Positions 1 to 7,416 of a stretch of 17,144 nt of DNA are shown piece by piece; the first letter of the stretch is position 1; each line of letters opens with the position of its first letter. Location of the stretch: positions 1 through 17,144 of the forward strand of contig CALGHW010000426.1 in assembly GCA_937916075.1 (NCBI GenBank). Direction: 5' to 3'. Origin of the DNA: an uncultured Prevotella sp. (GTDB taxonomy: Bacteria > Bacteroidota > Bacteroidia > Bacteroidales > Bacteroidaceae). The notes below the pieces were generated by a model. The model did not search any database. It saw nothing but the letters and a program-made list of their open reading frames with translations, and had not been told where the DNA came from. The position numbers were made by a program, and so were the translations under genes.

Positions 1-175
1 GCATAGAATCATATAAATTAATTTTGAGCACCTACTTACCATGAAGAGGTGTTGGAACACTGCATCAAGAAGGAATAACTTTTCGCAGACAGCAATTTTC
101 TATACTTATATAAAAGACATATCCACAACACCTACATGCATCGGCATTGCGGATACTATAAAGAAAAACAAGAAG
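1..175. other. AT-rich intergenic DNA with no recognised gene
   Basis: I see no recognisable protein or RNA gene here. A TAATTTTG at 19-26 on the plus strand fits the Bacteroidetes -7 element, but its -33 partner would fall outside the window. It could only serve a 66-codon frame from position 41, which runs through the terminator hairpin and resembles nothing I know. The stretch is best read as spacer beyond the end of the etf operon, possibly carrying the start of an unseen short transcript. Confidence 0.4.
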
Positions 176-217
176 AGGGTGTGCCAGTCTGCATTCAAAT
201 GCGTCCCGGCACACCCT
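176..217 (-). terminator. Intrinsic terminator of the etfB-etfA-acd operon
   Basis: A perfect 10-bp inverted repeat (176-185 against 208-217, AGGGTGTGCC / GGCACACCCT) encloses a 22-nt loop. The loop holds a further 4-bp stem (GCAT 191-194 / ATGC 199-202). Read on the minus strand, the hairpin is followed by a T-rich run (CTTCTTGTTTTTCTT, plus positions 161-175). It begins about 30 nt after the acyl-CoA dehydrogenase stop codon. Hairpin, T-tract and position all fit the end of the minus-strand operon. The plus-strand side has no T-tract, so it looks one-directional. Confidence 0.7.
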
Positions 218-248
218 TATCAATTGTGGATAACTCAGTAACTATTTG

Positions 249-1958
249 TTACTCAGCACGGAAATTAGCCAAATCTTCCTTGATAAAGCTTGTAACATAA
301 GCGGCATCGCCTATCACCTCTGCCTCAGCATAGCGCACATAGACGTTGGCACTCTTCTGGAACAGCTCCGGAGCGCGGGTAGCGTCATCAAGAATGAGGA
401 GCGACATGATGATATCGCAAGTCATGTTATACAGACGACGAGCCAAGAAGTCGTGCATCTCCTGGTCATTGGCCTCCTTGACATAAGTAAGCGCCTGCTC
501 ATAGAGTGTCACCATCTTCTCCACACGCACCTTCAAAGGCTGCAAGTCTTCAGCCACTTCTTTCTCCAGCATCTCCTTGATGATGTTGAGGTAGGTGCCG
601 TTAGATATATAGCGGATGGCAGCCACCACCTGAAGCTGCGTAGTTCCCTCATAGATAGAGAAGATACGGGCGTCGCGGTAGAGCCGCTGGCTCTTGTACT
701 CCATGATGAAGCCCGAACCACCATGCACCTGGATGGCGTCATAGGCATTTTGGTTGGCATACTCCGAGTTCATACCCTTGGCCAACGGTGTGAAGGCATC
801 AGCCAGACGACTGTACTTCTTCTGTTCCTGACGCTCCTCGGGCGTGAGCTTGCGCTCACGGGCAATATCGTCGAGCGCCTTATAGATGTCCACGTAGCGG
901 GCAGTCTGATAAAGGATGCTGCGTCCGGCGTCCAGTTTCGCCTTCATGCGGCTAATCATGTCATATACAGCGGGGAACTTGACAATCTCAGTGTCAAACT
1001 GCTTGCGCTCACGGGCGTAAGCAATGGCTTCATTGTAAGCGGCCTGACTCACGCCTACGCTTTGAGCCGCAATGCCCAGACGGGCACCGTTCATCAGGGC
1101 CATCACATACTTAATAAGGCCCAAGCGCGTGTTGCCGCAAAGCTCACACTTGGCGTTTTTGTACACCAGCTCACAAGTTGGCGACCCATGGATACCCAAC
1201 TTATGCTCAATGTGACGAACGGTCACGCCACCGTCACGCTTGTCGTAAATAAACATGGAGAGTCCGCGGCCGTCGCGAGTGCCTTCTTCCGAACGGGCCA
1301 AGACCAAGTGGATGTCGGAGTCGCCGTTAGTAATGAAGCGCTTCACGCCATTCAGCCGCCAGCACTTGTTTTCCTCGTCATAGGTGGCCTTGAGCATCAC
1401 GCGCTGGAGGTCAGAACCGGCGTCGGGCTCAGTGAGGTCCATACTCATGGTCTCTCCTGCGCACACCCGGGGGATGTACTTTTTGCGCTGCTCCTCGTCA
1501 CCGAATTCATAAAGTGTCTCGATACAGTCCTGGAGCGACCATATATTTTGGAATCCGGCATCAGCCGTGGCCACTATCTCGGAAGCCATGGAGTAAGGCG
1601 TGATGGGAAGGCTTAATCCGCCATAACGCCGCGGCATGGAGATGCCCCACAGTCCGGCCTTGCGGGTGGCGTCCAGATTCTCGTAAGTCTTGGCGGCATA
1701 GTGCATCCGTCCGTCTACGAGATGCGGTCCCTCCAGATCCACGTCCTCTGCATTGGGTTCGAGAATGTTGGCGGCGATGTCACCGGTGATGTCAAGCACG
1801 TGCTTATAGTTTTCGATGGCGTCATCGAAGTCTACCGGTGCGTCAGCATACGTATCTTTGTCTGCGAAATTGCGCTCCTTGAGTTCCACGATACGCTTCA
1901 TCTCAGGATGATTGAGATAGAAGTCAAACTCAGGATGGTCGCTATAGTAATTTGCCAT
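249..1958 (-). CDS. Short-chain acyl-CoA dehydrogenase (butyryl-CoA dehydrogenase type), long form
   Basis: An FAD-dependent acyl-CoA dehydrogenase of 569 residues that would interconvert an acyl-CoA and its trans-2-enoyl-CoA with ETF as electron partner. Visible motifs are the family signature LTEPDAGSD (175-183), VHGGSGF (411-417), RLYRDARI (425-432) and IYEGTTQLQ (435-443). Glu437 in IYEGT is the expected catalytic base, as in butyryl-CoA dehydrogenases. The protein is about 190 residues longer than classic SCAD/Bcd, with an N-terminal extension and an all-alpha C-terminal tail (about 455-569) like the long Bacteroidetes forms. It is the last gene of the etf operon, 11 nt after the etfA stop, so EtfAB is almost certainly its partner. 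No Shine-Dalgarno precedes the ATG. Direction (crotonyl-CoA reduction or acyl-CoA oxidation) and chain length cannot be read from sequence; no thiolase or crotonase gene is in view. Confidence 0.9.
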   Translation of the reverse strand: MANYYSDHPEFDFYLNHPEMKRIVELKERNFADKDTYADAPVDFDDAIENYKHVLDITGDIAANILEPNAEDVDLEGPHLVDGRMHYAAKTYENLDATRKAGLWGISMPRRYGGLSLPITPYSMASEIVATADAGFQNIWSLQDCIETLYEFGDEEQRKKYIPRVCAGETMSMDLTEPDAGSDLQRVMLKATYDEENKCWRLNGVKRFITNGDSDIHLVLARSEEGTRDGRGLSMFIYDKRDGGVTVRHIEHKLGIHGSPTCELVYKNAKCELCGNTRLGLIKYVMALMNGARLGIAAQSVGVSQAAYNEAIAYARERKQFDTEIVKFPAVYDMISRMKAKLDAGRSILYQTARYVDIYKALDDIARERKLTPEERQEQKKYSRLADAFTPLAKGMNSEYANQNAYDAIQVHGGSGFIMEYKSQRLYRDARIFSIYEGTTQLQVVAAIRYISNGTYLNIIKEMLEKEVAEDLQPLKVRVEKMVTLYEQALTYVKEANDQEMHDFLARRLYNMTCDIIMSLLILDDATRAPELFQKSANVYVRYAEAEVIGDAAYVTSFIKEDLANFRAE

Positions 1959-1969
1959 TGTTCGTTGTT

Positions 1970-2992
1970 TTATTTACTGTTCTGCTTATAATACTTGATG
2001 AGTTTCGGAACCACTTCCTCTACGGTACCTGTAATCACGTAGTCGGCAATGGCATTGATGGGAGCGTTGGGGTCGCTGTTCACCGAGATGATGATGCCCG
2101 AGTCCTGCATACCGGCGATATGCTGTATCTGCCCGCTGATGCCACAGGCGATATACACCTTGGGATGAACGGTGACACCCGTCTGACCTATCTGCCGGTC
2201 ATGGTCCACCCAACCAGCATCCACGGCCGCGCGGCTGGCGCCTACCTCTCCATGAAGCTCCTTGGCCAACTGGAAGAGCAGGTCGAAGCCCTCCTTGCTG
2301 CCCACGCCATAGCCACCGGCCACCACGATGGGAGCGCCCTTGAGATTGTGCTTGGCGGCTTCGACATGACGGTCGAGCACCCTCACGGCATAAGCCTCCG
2401 GCGACACGTACTGGCCGACCTCCGGATAAACCACCTCGCCCTTGGCATGCCCCTCATAAAGGGCTTTCTTCATCACACCGCTACGCACGGTGGCCATCTG
2501 CGGACGATGATCGGGATTGACGATGGTAGCCACGATGTTTCCACCGAAGGCAGGACGAATCTGATAGAGCAGGTTGTCATAGTGCTTGCCGCTCTTCTTG
2601 TCATCATAATCTCCGATTTCAAGCTGGGTACAGTCGGCTGTCAGTCCGCTGGTGAGCGAAGACGACACCCGGGGGCCGAGGTCACGGCCTATCACGGTGG
2701 CGCCCATCAGACATATCTGAGGCTTCTCTTCCTTGAAAAGATTGACGAGGATATCTGTATGCGGAGCGGAAGTATAGGGGAAGAGCCCCTCACCGTCGAA
2801 GACAAACAACTTGTCTACGCCGTAAGGCAAGATTTGGTCTTCCACCTGTCCCTTGATACCTGTTCCGGCAACTACCGCATGGAGTTCAACGCCCAGCCTG
2901 TCGGCCAACGTACGGCCCTTGGTGAGCAGCTCTTGAGACACCTCTGCCACGGCAGTGCCCTCTATCTCTATATATACAAATACGTTATTCAT
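1970..2992 (-). CDS. etfA: Electron transfer flavoprotein alpha subunit
   Basis: The FAD-carrying large subunit of ETF (340 residues), which passes electrons between the dehydrogenase and other carriers in the cytoplasm. The C-terminal FAD domain shows VVAGGYGVGS (223-232), GASRAAVD (251-258), IGQTGVTV (268-275), CGISGQIQH (283-291) and SVNSDPNAPI (303-312), together the ETF-alpha signature. The N-terminal half is the usual ETF alpha/beta-type domain. Its ATG directly abuts the etfB stop (TAAATG), which implies translational coupling and equal production of both subunits. The acyl-CoA dehydrogenase gene starts 11 nt after its stop. Length is typical for the family and no key motif is missing. 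Confidence 0.95.
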   Translation of the reverse strand: MNNVFVYIEIEGTAVAEVSQELLTKGRTLADRLGVELHAVVAGTGIKGQVEDQILPYGVDKLFVFDGEGLFPYTSAPHTDILVNLFKEEKPQICLMGATVIGRDLGPRVSSSLTSGLTADCTQLEIGDYDDKKSGKHYDNLLYQIRPAFGGNIVATIVNPDHRPQMATVRSGVMKKALYEGHAKGEVVYPEVGQYVSPEAYAVRVLDRHVEAAKHNLKGAPIVVAGGYGVGSKEGFDLLFQLAKELHGEVGASRAAVDAGWVDHDRQIGQTGVTVHPKVYIACGISGQIQHIAGMQDSGIIISVNSDPNAPINAIADYVITGTVEEVVPKLIKYYKQNSK

Positions 2993-3862
2993 TTATCCAA
3001 TAATCTTCTCGTTCAACAATTCTGTTATCAGTCCTTCGATGTCGGCGTCACTGGCGGTGAGCGTCTTGCTCTCCTTGGCCTGGAACACGATGTTCTGCAC
3101 GGCTTTCACCTTGGTGGGCGAGCCGCTGAGACCACACTGTTGCGGGTCGCCGTCTACATCGGCCACGGCCCACTGATGAAGCGTCAGATAAGGACGCTCC
3201 TCATAGAGGTAATTATACTTGTCGTCGGCCTTACGCTCCAGGGGAGCTGTGGCCCGCTTGTATTTCATCACCAGCTTGGCATTGGCGGGACGACAGGGAG
3301 CGGCACTTCCATTGACCGTCACCACGACAGGCATCGGAGCCTCAACCGTCTCCACGCCGCCGTCGATATGCCGGCGGATGGTGAGCTTCCCATCCTCGCA
3401 CTTGAGGATTTCCTCTGCATAAGTGACCTGCGAGAGGCCCAACTTCTGGGCCACCTGGGGACCCACCTGGGCCGTATCGCCATCAATGGCCTGACGACCG
3501 CCGATGACAACGTCCACGTCACCTATCTTCTTAATGGCAGTAGCCAGGGCATAAGAGGTGGCCAGGGTGTCGGCTCCGGCAAAGAGCCGGTCGGTCAGCA
3601 ACCAGCCTGTATCAGCGCCACGGTAGAGGCCCTGACGGATAATCTCTGCCGCACGTGGAGGACCCATGGTGAGGATACCTACTGTAGAACCGGGATTCTG
3701 CTCTTTCAAACGCAGTGCCTGTTCCAAGGCATTCAAGTCTTCAGGATTGAAGATGGCGGGCAGTGCGGCACGATTTACGGTGCCTTCGGCCGTCATGGCG
3801 TCTTTGCCCACATTTCTTGTGTCAGGTACTTGCTTGGCAAGTACAACGATTTTCAAACTCAT
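2993..3862 (-). CDS. etfB: Electron transfer flavoprotein beta subunit
   Basis: The small ETF subunit (289 residues) that pairs with EtfA. The N-terminus MSLKIVVLAKQVPDT is typical. DRLFAGADTLATS (91-103) and GGRQAIDGDTAQVGP (121-135) form the nucleotide/flavin pocket. The region around 161-184 (TIRRHIDGG ... MPVVVTVNG) is the ETF-beta signature. The FAGADT and DGDTAQVGP forms are like those in anaerobic Bcd-linked EtfB, where a second FAD replaces AMP and bifurcation occurs. That resemblance is from memory of the family, so bifurcation here is inference. It is the first gene of the operon, with a clear promoter giving a leader of roughly 30 nt; the start codon lies correctly downstream of that promoter. 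Confidence 0.95.
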   Translation of the reverse strand: MSLKIVVLAKQVPDTRNVGKDAMTAEGTVNRAALPAIFNPEDLNALEQALRLKEQNPGSTVGILTMGPPRAAEIIRQGLYRGADTGWLLTDRLFAGADTLATSYALATAIKKIGDVDVVIGGRQAIDGDTAQVGPQVAQKLGLSQVTYAEEILKCEDGKLTIRRHIDGGVETVEAPMPVVVTVNGSAAPCRPANAKLVMKYKRATAPLERKADDKYNYLYEERPYLTLHQWAVADVDGDPQQCGLSGSPTKVKAVQNIVFQAKESKTLTASDADIEGLITELLNEKIIG

Positions 3863-3895
3863 ATATTCTTTTAGTTATTTGATATTTCGACACGG

Positions 3896-3926
3896 CAAAA
3901 GTAGTTTTTTTTTAGCAGACAGCAAA
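3896..3926 (-). promoter_or_regulatory. Bacteroidetes-type promoter for etfB-etfA-acd
   Basis: Read on the minus strand, TTTG (3923-3926) is followed after exactly 19 nt by TACTTTTG (3896-3903), a full match to the primary sigma factor consensus TTTG-N19-TAnnTTTG. Transcription would start near 3889-3891, leaving a leader of about 28 nt before the etfB ATG. It is divergent from the ung promoter about 105 bp away. Confidence 0.8.
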
Positions 3927-4031
3927 ATAATATGATGTAAAAAAGCATTTTAGCATCATCTCGTCACTTCCACGAAGCGCCCGCAGGCTCCGCCCGTTCC
4001 TATACGCATCCGCAAAATGAGCGGGATTCGT

Positions 4032-4062
4032 TTTGCCATGTCCCCCTTTTTCATTAACTTTG
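4032..4062 (+). promoter_or_regulatory. Bacteroidetes-type promoter for ung
   Basis: TTTG (4032-4035), 19 nt of spacer, then TAACTTTG (4055-4062) match TTTG-N19-TAnnTTTG completely. The start of transcription would fall near 4068-4070, about 40 nt before the ung ATG at 4110. This decides the start codon: the in-frame ATG at 4017 lies upstream of the promoter and cannot be on this transcript. Confidence 0.8.
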
Positions 4063-4109
4063 CCGACAGACAAAAGGGTCTATCATATCAAAGAATCAAC
4101 AGAACAACA

Positions 4110-4775
4110 ATGAATGTCAAAATAGAAGAATCATGGCGCAAGCATCTCGGAGCGGAGTTTGACAAGCAGTACTTCATCAATCTCACCAACTTTGTACGCT
4201 CTGAATACCTGCACACGACATGCTATCCGCCGGGCAACCTCATCTTCAACGCCTTCAACCTTTGTCCGTTCGACCAGGTGAAAGTGGTCATCATCGGACA
4301 AGACCCTTACCATGAACCCGGACAGGCTCAAGGACTCAGCTTCTCGGTCAATGACGGTATTCCCTTTCCGCCATCACTCATCAATATTTTCAAGGAGATT
4401 GAGCTGGATTTAGGCACGCCCATGCCCTCGTCGGGCGACCTTACCCGATGGGCCAAGCAAGGGGTGTTGCTGCTCAACGCCACGCTGACCGTGAGAGCGC
4501 ACCAGGCGGCAAGCCACCAGCGTAAGGGATGGGAGGAGTTTACCGACGCGGCTATCCAAGCCCTCAATGCCAAGCGCGACCACTTGGTGTTTATCCTCTG
4601 GGGAGGATACGCCCGCAGCAAGGCCAAACTAATTGACCGCTCACGCCACTTGATACTGGAATCCGTCCACCCCTCTCCCCTGTCGGCCAACCGAGGCGGA
4701 TGGTTTGGCAACCATCATTTCTCAAGAGCCAACGCCTATCTGTCGGAACATGGCGAGACGCCCATCAAATGGTAA
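4110..4775 (+). CDS. ung: Uracil-DNA glycosylase, family 1
   Basis: Removes uracil from DNA in the first step of base excision repair, after cytosine deamination or dUTP misincorporation. The 221-residue protein has all family-1 motifs: GQDPYH (63-68) with the water-activating Asp65, LLLNATLTV (120-128) with Asn123 for uracil recognition, and HPSPLS (187-192) with His187. Numbering almost coincides with the E. coli enzyme, which supports this start. The frame stays open upstream to an ATG at 4017, but those extra 31 residues lie across the promoter and lack family similarity. The DUF3109 gene follows after 40 nt and may be co-transcribed, since no terminator or clear promoter is visible between them. 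Confidence 0.97.
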   Translation: MNVKIEESWRKHLGAEFDKQYFINLTNFVRSEYLHTTCYPPGNLIFNAFNLCPFDQVKVVIIGQDPYHEPGQAQGLSFSVNDGIPFPPSLINIFKEIELDLGTPMPSSGDLTRWAKQGVLLLNATLTVRAHQAASHQRKGWEEFTDAAIQALNAKRDHLVFILWGGYARSKAKLIDRSRHLILESVHPSPLSANRGGWFGNHHFSRANAYLSEHGETPIKW

Positions 4776-4815
4776 GATAAGTTCTTAGTATTCAACTTAA
4801 TTTTTTTTGTTTTCA

Positions 4816-5400
4816 ATGATTATTGAAATAGAGAATGTATTGGTGTCCATGGACATCTTTACGGAATGTTTCTGCTGCGACCTGGACGCCTGCCACGGCG
4901 AATGTTGTGTGGAGGGTGACGCCGGAGCGCCTGTTACTATCGACGAGATTTGCGGTATCGAGGAGGCTCTCGACACTGTATGGGACGATTTGGCAGCCAA
5001 CGCACAGGCTGTCATCGACAAGCAAGGAGTGGCCTATACCGACCCGGACGGAGATTTGGTGACGAGTATTGTCAACGGAAAAGACTGCGTGTTCACTTGC
5101 CATGAAAACGGCTGCTGCTTCTGTGCGCTCGAAAAGGCTTACAGAGCTGGTAAAACGGGGTTCTGCAAGCCCATCAGCTGTGCGCTCTACCCTATTCGCG
5201 AAGTGCAGTTGACGGGGGGCAAGGTTGGCCTCAACTATCACCGATGGAATGTGTGCCGTGATGCGGTCAAGAAAGGTAAAGAGCTACAGCTCCCTGTCTA
5301 CAAGTTTTTAGAAGGGCCGCTTACTCGCCGCTTCGGAGCGGCTTGGTATCAGGAGTTGTGTGACGCCGCCAAGGCAATGAAGGAGCAAGGCTACCTCTGA
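4816..5400 (+). CDS. DUF3109 family cysteine-rich protein
   Basis: A 194-residue protein of unknown function found across Bacteroidetes. It is very rich in cysteine (16 Cys). The N-terminal cluster CFCCDLDACHGECC (18-31) runs into VEGDAGAP, the family hallmark. A second cluster is CVFTCHENGCCFC (91-103), followed by FCKPISC (116-122) and Cys147. The spacing resembles the zinc/iron-chelating YkgJ-type cysteine cluster proteins, so a bound metal or Fe-S cluster is plausible but unproven. There is no signal peptide or membrane segment, so it is cytoplasmic. I chose ATG at 4816, since MIIEIENVLVS matches the usual family beginning; a TTG three codons upstream is possible but less likely. It lies 40 nt after ung and is convergent with the AraC-type gene. 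Confidence 0.82.
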   Translation: MIIEIENVLVSMDIFTECFCCDLDACHGECCVEGDAGAPVTIDEICGIEEALDTVWDDLAANAQAVIDKQGVAYTDPDGDLVTSIVNGKDCVFTCHENGCCFCALEKAYRAGKTGFCKPISCALYPIREVQLTGGKVGLNYHRWNVCRDAVKKGKELQLPVYKFLEGPLTRRFGAAWYQELCDAAKAMKEQGYL

Positions 5401-5438
5401 AGGTGCCACCGCAAAGACTCTTGAAAAGGACAATACGC

Positions 5439-6326
5439 CTACCCTTTCTTTCGGTAAGCTGACGGCGACATGCCTACATGCTCCTTGAAAAACTTGCCGA
5501 GAAAGGACTGATTGGGGAAATTCAATTCCAGGGCTATCTCCTTGATGGCCTTGGTTGAATTCTTCAACAGCACTCTGACTTCCAGGGTCACATAGCTGTC
5601 TATCCATTCATTGGGTGTGCGCTTGCTCACCTGCTTCACCGTTTCCGAAAGATACTTGGCCGTGATACACATCTGCTTGGCATACCAACTGACACGGCGC
5701 TCCTTTCTGAAATTCTCTTCCACCAACTGGATAAAGCGGGTGAAGATAGCGTCGGCACGCAACTGACGGCGGCCCATTCCGCCTTGCTGCACCCGATAAA
5801 TGACATTGCTCAAATCATAAAACATGGCCAACAGCAGCGTACGTGTCACCTCGCGCCGGAAATGATTGTCTATCTCGGCCATCTTCTCCTTCAACAGACT
5901 GAAATAATTGGCAAAGACACCTGCCTCACGACCGGAAAGGCTGACCACGGGATGGCTCTTGGCGAAAAGCAGCAACGACGACACGTCACTCACATTACGC
6001 ATCATCTCATAGAAGAACTTGACCGAGAGCATGATAAACAATCCTTTCAGGTCAGGACTGGACAAGAAATTGTCCACCACATGCCGGTCTGTGATAATAA
6101 TCACATCATCTTGCTTCACAACATGCTCCACCGTGTCGAGCGTATAGCGGGCCTCTCCCTGCTGGCACAAGGCTATCAGAATAAAGGTCATGCGACGAGC
6201 TTCGGTAGCCATCGGCAACTTACTGGGGTCGTCACTGAGCACAATGTCGTCCTCAATAAAACCTGTATGCCCCATCAATTCCTTGGCCAATTGCAAGTTG
6301 GTATCTCTTATAAACTTCTTTTCCAT
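5439..6326 (-). CDS. AraC-family transcriptional regulator
   Basis: A 295-residue DNA-binding regulator. The C-terminal AraC/XylS domain (about 195-295) has two helix-turn-helix units: WYAKQMCITAKYLSETVKQV (214-233), and AIKEIALELNFPNQSFLGKF (260-279) followed by FKEHVGMSPSAYRK (280-293), the classic second-helix signature. The N-terminal part (1-190) looks like a cupin-type sensing domain (around 40-85, with DDVIIITDRHVVDNF) without a recognisable ligand motif. It follows the DUF4834 gene by 38 nt on the same strand and could be read through from the psd-pssA transcript, or have its own unrecognised promoter (only a poor TAGTCTTTG is visible at the DUF4834 stop). Its target and ligand are unknown. 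Bacteroidetes encode many such regulators, and none is known to me for this locus. Confidence 0.85.
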   Translation of the reverse strand: MEKKFIRDTNLQLAKELMGHTGFIEDDIVLSDDPSKLPMATEARRMTFILIALCQQGEARYTLDTVEHVVKQDDVIIITDRHVVDNFLSSPDLKGLFIMLSVKFFYEMMRNVSDVSSLLLFAKSHPVVSLSGREAGVFANYFSLLKEKMAEIDNHFRREVTRTLLLAMFYDLSNVIYRVQQGGMGRRQLRADAIFTRFIQLVEENFRKERRVSWYAKQMCITAKYLSETVKQVSKRTPNEWIDSYVTLEVRVLLKNSTKAIKEIALELNFPNQSFLGKFFKEHVGMSPSAYRKKG

Positions 6327-6364
6327 ACGTTATCCAAGCAGGTGTATTCATCCCGTGACAAAGA

Positions 6365-6661
6365 CTACACGTCTGTATAGTCGATATACTCACCCTCGTC
6401 CTTTGAAAATATCTTGCGGCCGGCCACCTCATCCGACCGGGTGTCATAGACGGTCGCACCGCCTTGCGCCTGACGGGAGCCTCCCCGATGGCCTCGCGCG
6501 TCATCCGCCTGGCGGCCCGCGGACTGCGACGAGCCCGACGAACCATTAAAGGTATGCCGCACCCGATGGTAGGTTCTACGGATGAGATAGAACACATAGA
6601 GCACGATGACCGCCACGAAAAAGACTATCGCCAACAGGACAAGCAACAAGACATTCAACAT
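6365..6661 (-). CDS. DUF4834 family small membrane protein
   Basis: A 98-residue protein with one N-terminal membrane helix (about 3-27, LNVLLLVLLAIVFFVAVIVLY), then a basic stretch (RRTYHRVRH) suggesting a cytoplasmic tail. A Ser/Gly/Gln/Arg-rich low-complexity middle follows (about 39-70). The short conserved C-terminus, IFSKDEGEYIDYTDV (84-98), resembles the ends of DUF4834 proteins in Bacteroidales. Function is unknown. It starts 36 nt after the pssA stop and is the only gene here preceded by a strong Shine-Dalgarno. The position suggests some link to the envelope or phospholipid synthesis, but that is only inference from neighbourhood. Confidence 0.68.
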   Translation of the reverse strand: MLNVLLLVLLAIVFFVAVIVLYVFYLIRRTYHRVRHTFNGSSGSSQSAGRQADDARGHRGGSRQAQGGATVYDTRSDEVAGRKIFSKDEGEYIDYTDV

Positions 6662-6668
6662 GAGAAAT

Positions 6669-6675
6669 CCTCCTT
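6669..6675 (-). promoter_or_regulatory. Strong Shine-Dalgarno of the DUF4834 gene
   Basis: Read on the minus strand, AAGGAGG ends 7 nt before the ATG at 6661. None of the other starts in the window has such a site, in line with the weak use of Shine-Dalgarno sequences in Bacteroidetes. It firmly fixes this start codon. Confidence 0.75.
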
Positions 6676-6697
6676 CTGAAAGTTAACACTTACAACC

Positions 6698-7396
6698 TCA
6701 GCCTTTCTTTCGATTGTTGTAAACCGACAGGATGACATACCATGCCATCACGACAGCGAAGCCTCCCAAGCGAAAGACCGCAAGCAGCAGGACGCTGACC
6801 AGGACAAAGACATACTTGACCTCGTTGCCTTTCCATCCCCAATGCTTGAATTTCAGGGCAAACATCGGGAACTCGGCCACCAACAGCCACGAACACACCG
6901 CCAGCATCACCAACACGGCCAACACCATGTAGGGGGAAGAGGCCAGGAAGTTCTCGCCCCCCACGATAAGGGACGCCCAGAAAAGGGCATTGGCAGGCGT
7001 GGGAAGACCGATAAAGGATGTGGTCTGCCGCTCGTCAAGATTAAACTTGGCCAAGCGCAAGGCCGAAAAGGCAGCCATCAAGAAAGCCACAAAAGGCAAC
7101 ACGCCACGCAACGGCTCCATCACTGCCGGATATTCAAGTGTGGAAAGCAAGTTGAAAACCATGGCCGACGGGGCCACACCGAAAGTCACATCATCGGCCA
7201 GGGAATCAAGCTCCTTGCCGATAGGGGATGACACCCCCAACAGACGGGCGCTCATGCCGTCGAAGAAGTCGAACACGGCACCAATGACAATAAAGAGGAA
7301 GGCCAACTCATAACGTCCCGAGAAGGCAAAAAAGGTAGCGATGCAACCAGAAATGAGATTGCCACAGGTCAACGAATTGGGAATATGCTTTTTCAT
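6698..7396 (-). CDS. pssA: CDP-diacylglycerol-serine O-phosphatidyltransferase
   Basis: Condenses CDP-diacylglycerol with L-serine to form phosphatidylserine, the substrate of Psd. The 232-residue integral membrane protein carries the full CDP-alcohol phosphotransferase motif D-x2-DG-x2-AR-x8-G-x3-D-x3-D: Asp43, Asp46-Gly47, Ala50-Arg51, Gly60, Asp64 and Asp68, with all four metal/substrate aspartates present. Several hydrophobic helices follow, as expected for the class I phosphatidylserine synthase fold. It lies 101 nt downstream of psd on the same strand with a large hairpin between them. No separate promoter is recognisable in the gap, so co-transcription with psd is likely. Confidence 0.95.
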   Translation of the reverse strand: MKKHIPNSLTCGNLISGCIATFFAFSGRYELAFLFIVIGAVFDFFDGMSARLLGVSSPIGKELDSLADDVTFGVAPSAMVFNLLSTLEYPAVMEPLRGVLPFVAFLMAAFSALRLAKFNLDERQTTSFIGLPTPANALFWASLIVGGENFLASSPYMVLAVLVMLAVCSWLLVAEFPMFALKFKHWGWKGNEVKYVFVLVSVLLLAVFRLGGFAVVMAWYVILSVYNNRKKG

Positions 7397-7416
7397 ACGA
7401 CTAATATTTAAAATTT

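Noticed and set aside
41..241. 66-codon plus-strand frame with a TAATTTTG box at 19-26 upstream
   Set aside because: It runs through the etf operon terminator hairpin, has no recognisable similarity, and the -33 partner lies outside the window, so the evidence is too thin.
246..1616. 456-codon open frame on the plus strand
   Set aside because: Antisense to the clearly identified acyl-CoA dehydrogenase; its translation resembles no protein and arises from codon bias on the opposite strand.
1952..3874. 640-codon open frame on the plus strand
   Set aside because: Antisense to both etfA and etfB, which have full family signatures. The frame crosses two real genes and has no motif of its own.
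4017..4109. Upstream extension of ung
   Set aside because: It contains the ung promoter and no conserved residues; the family numbering fits the ATG at 4110.
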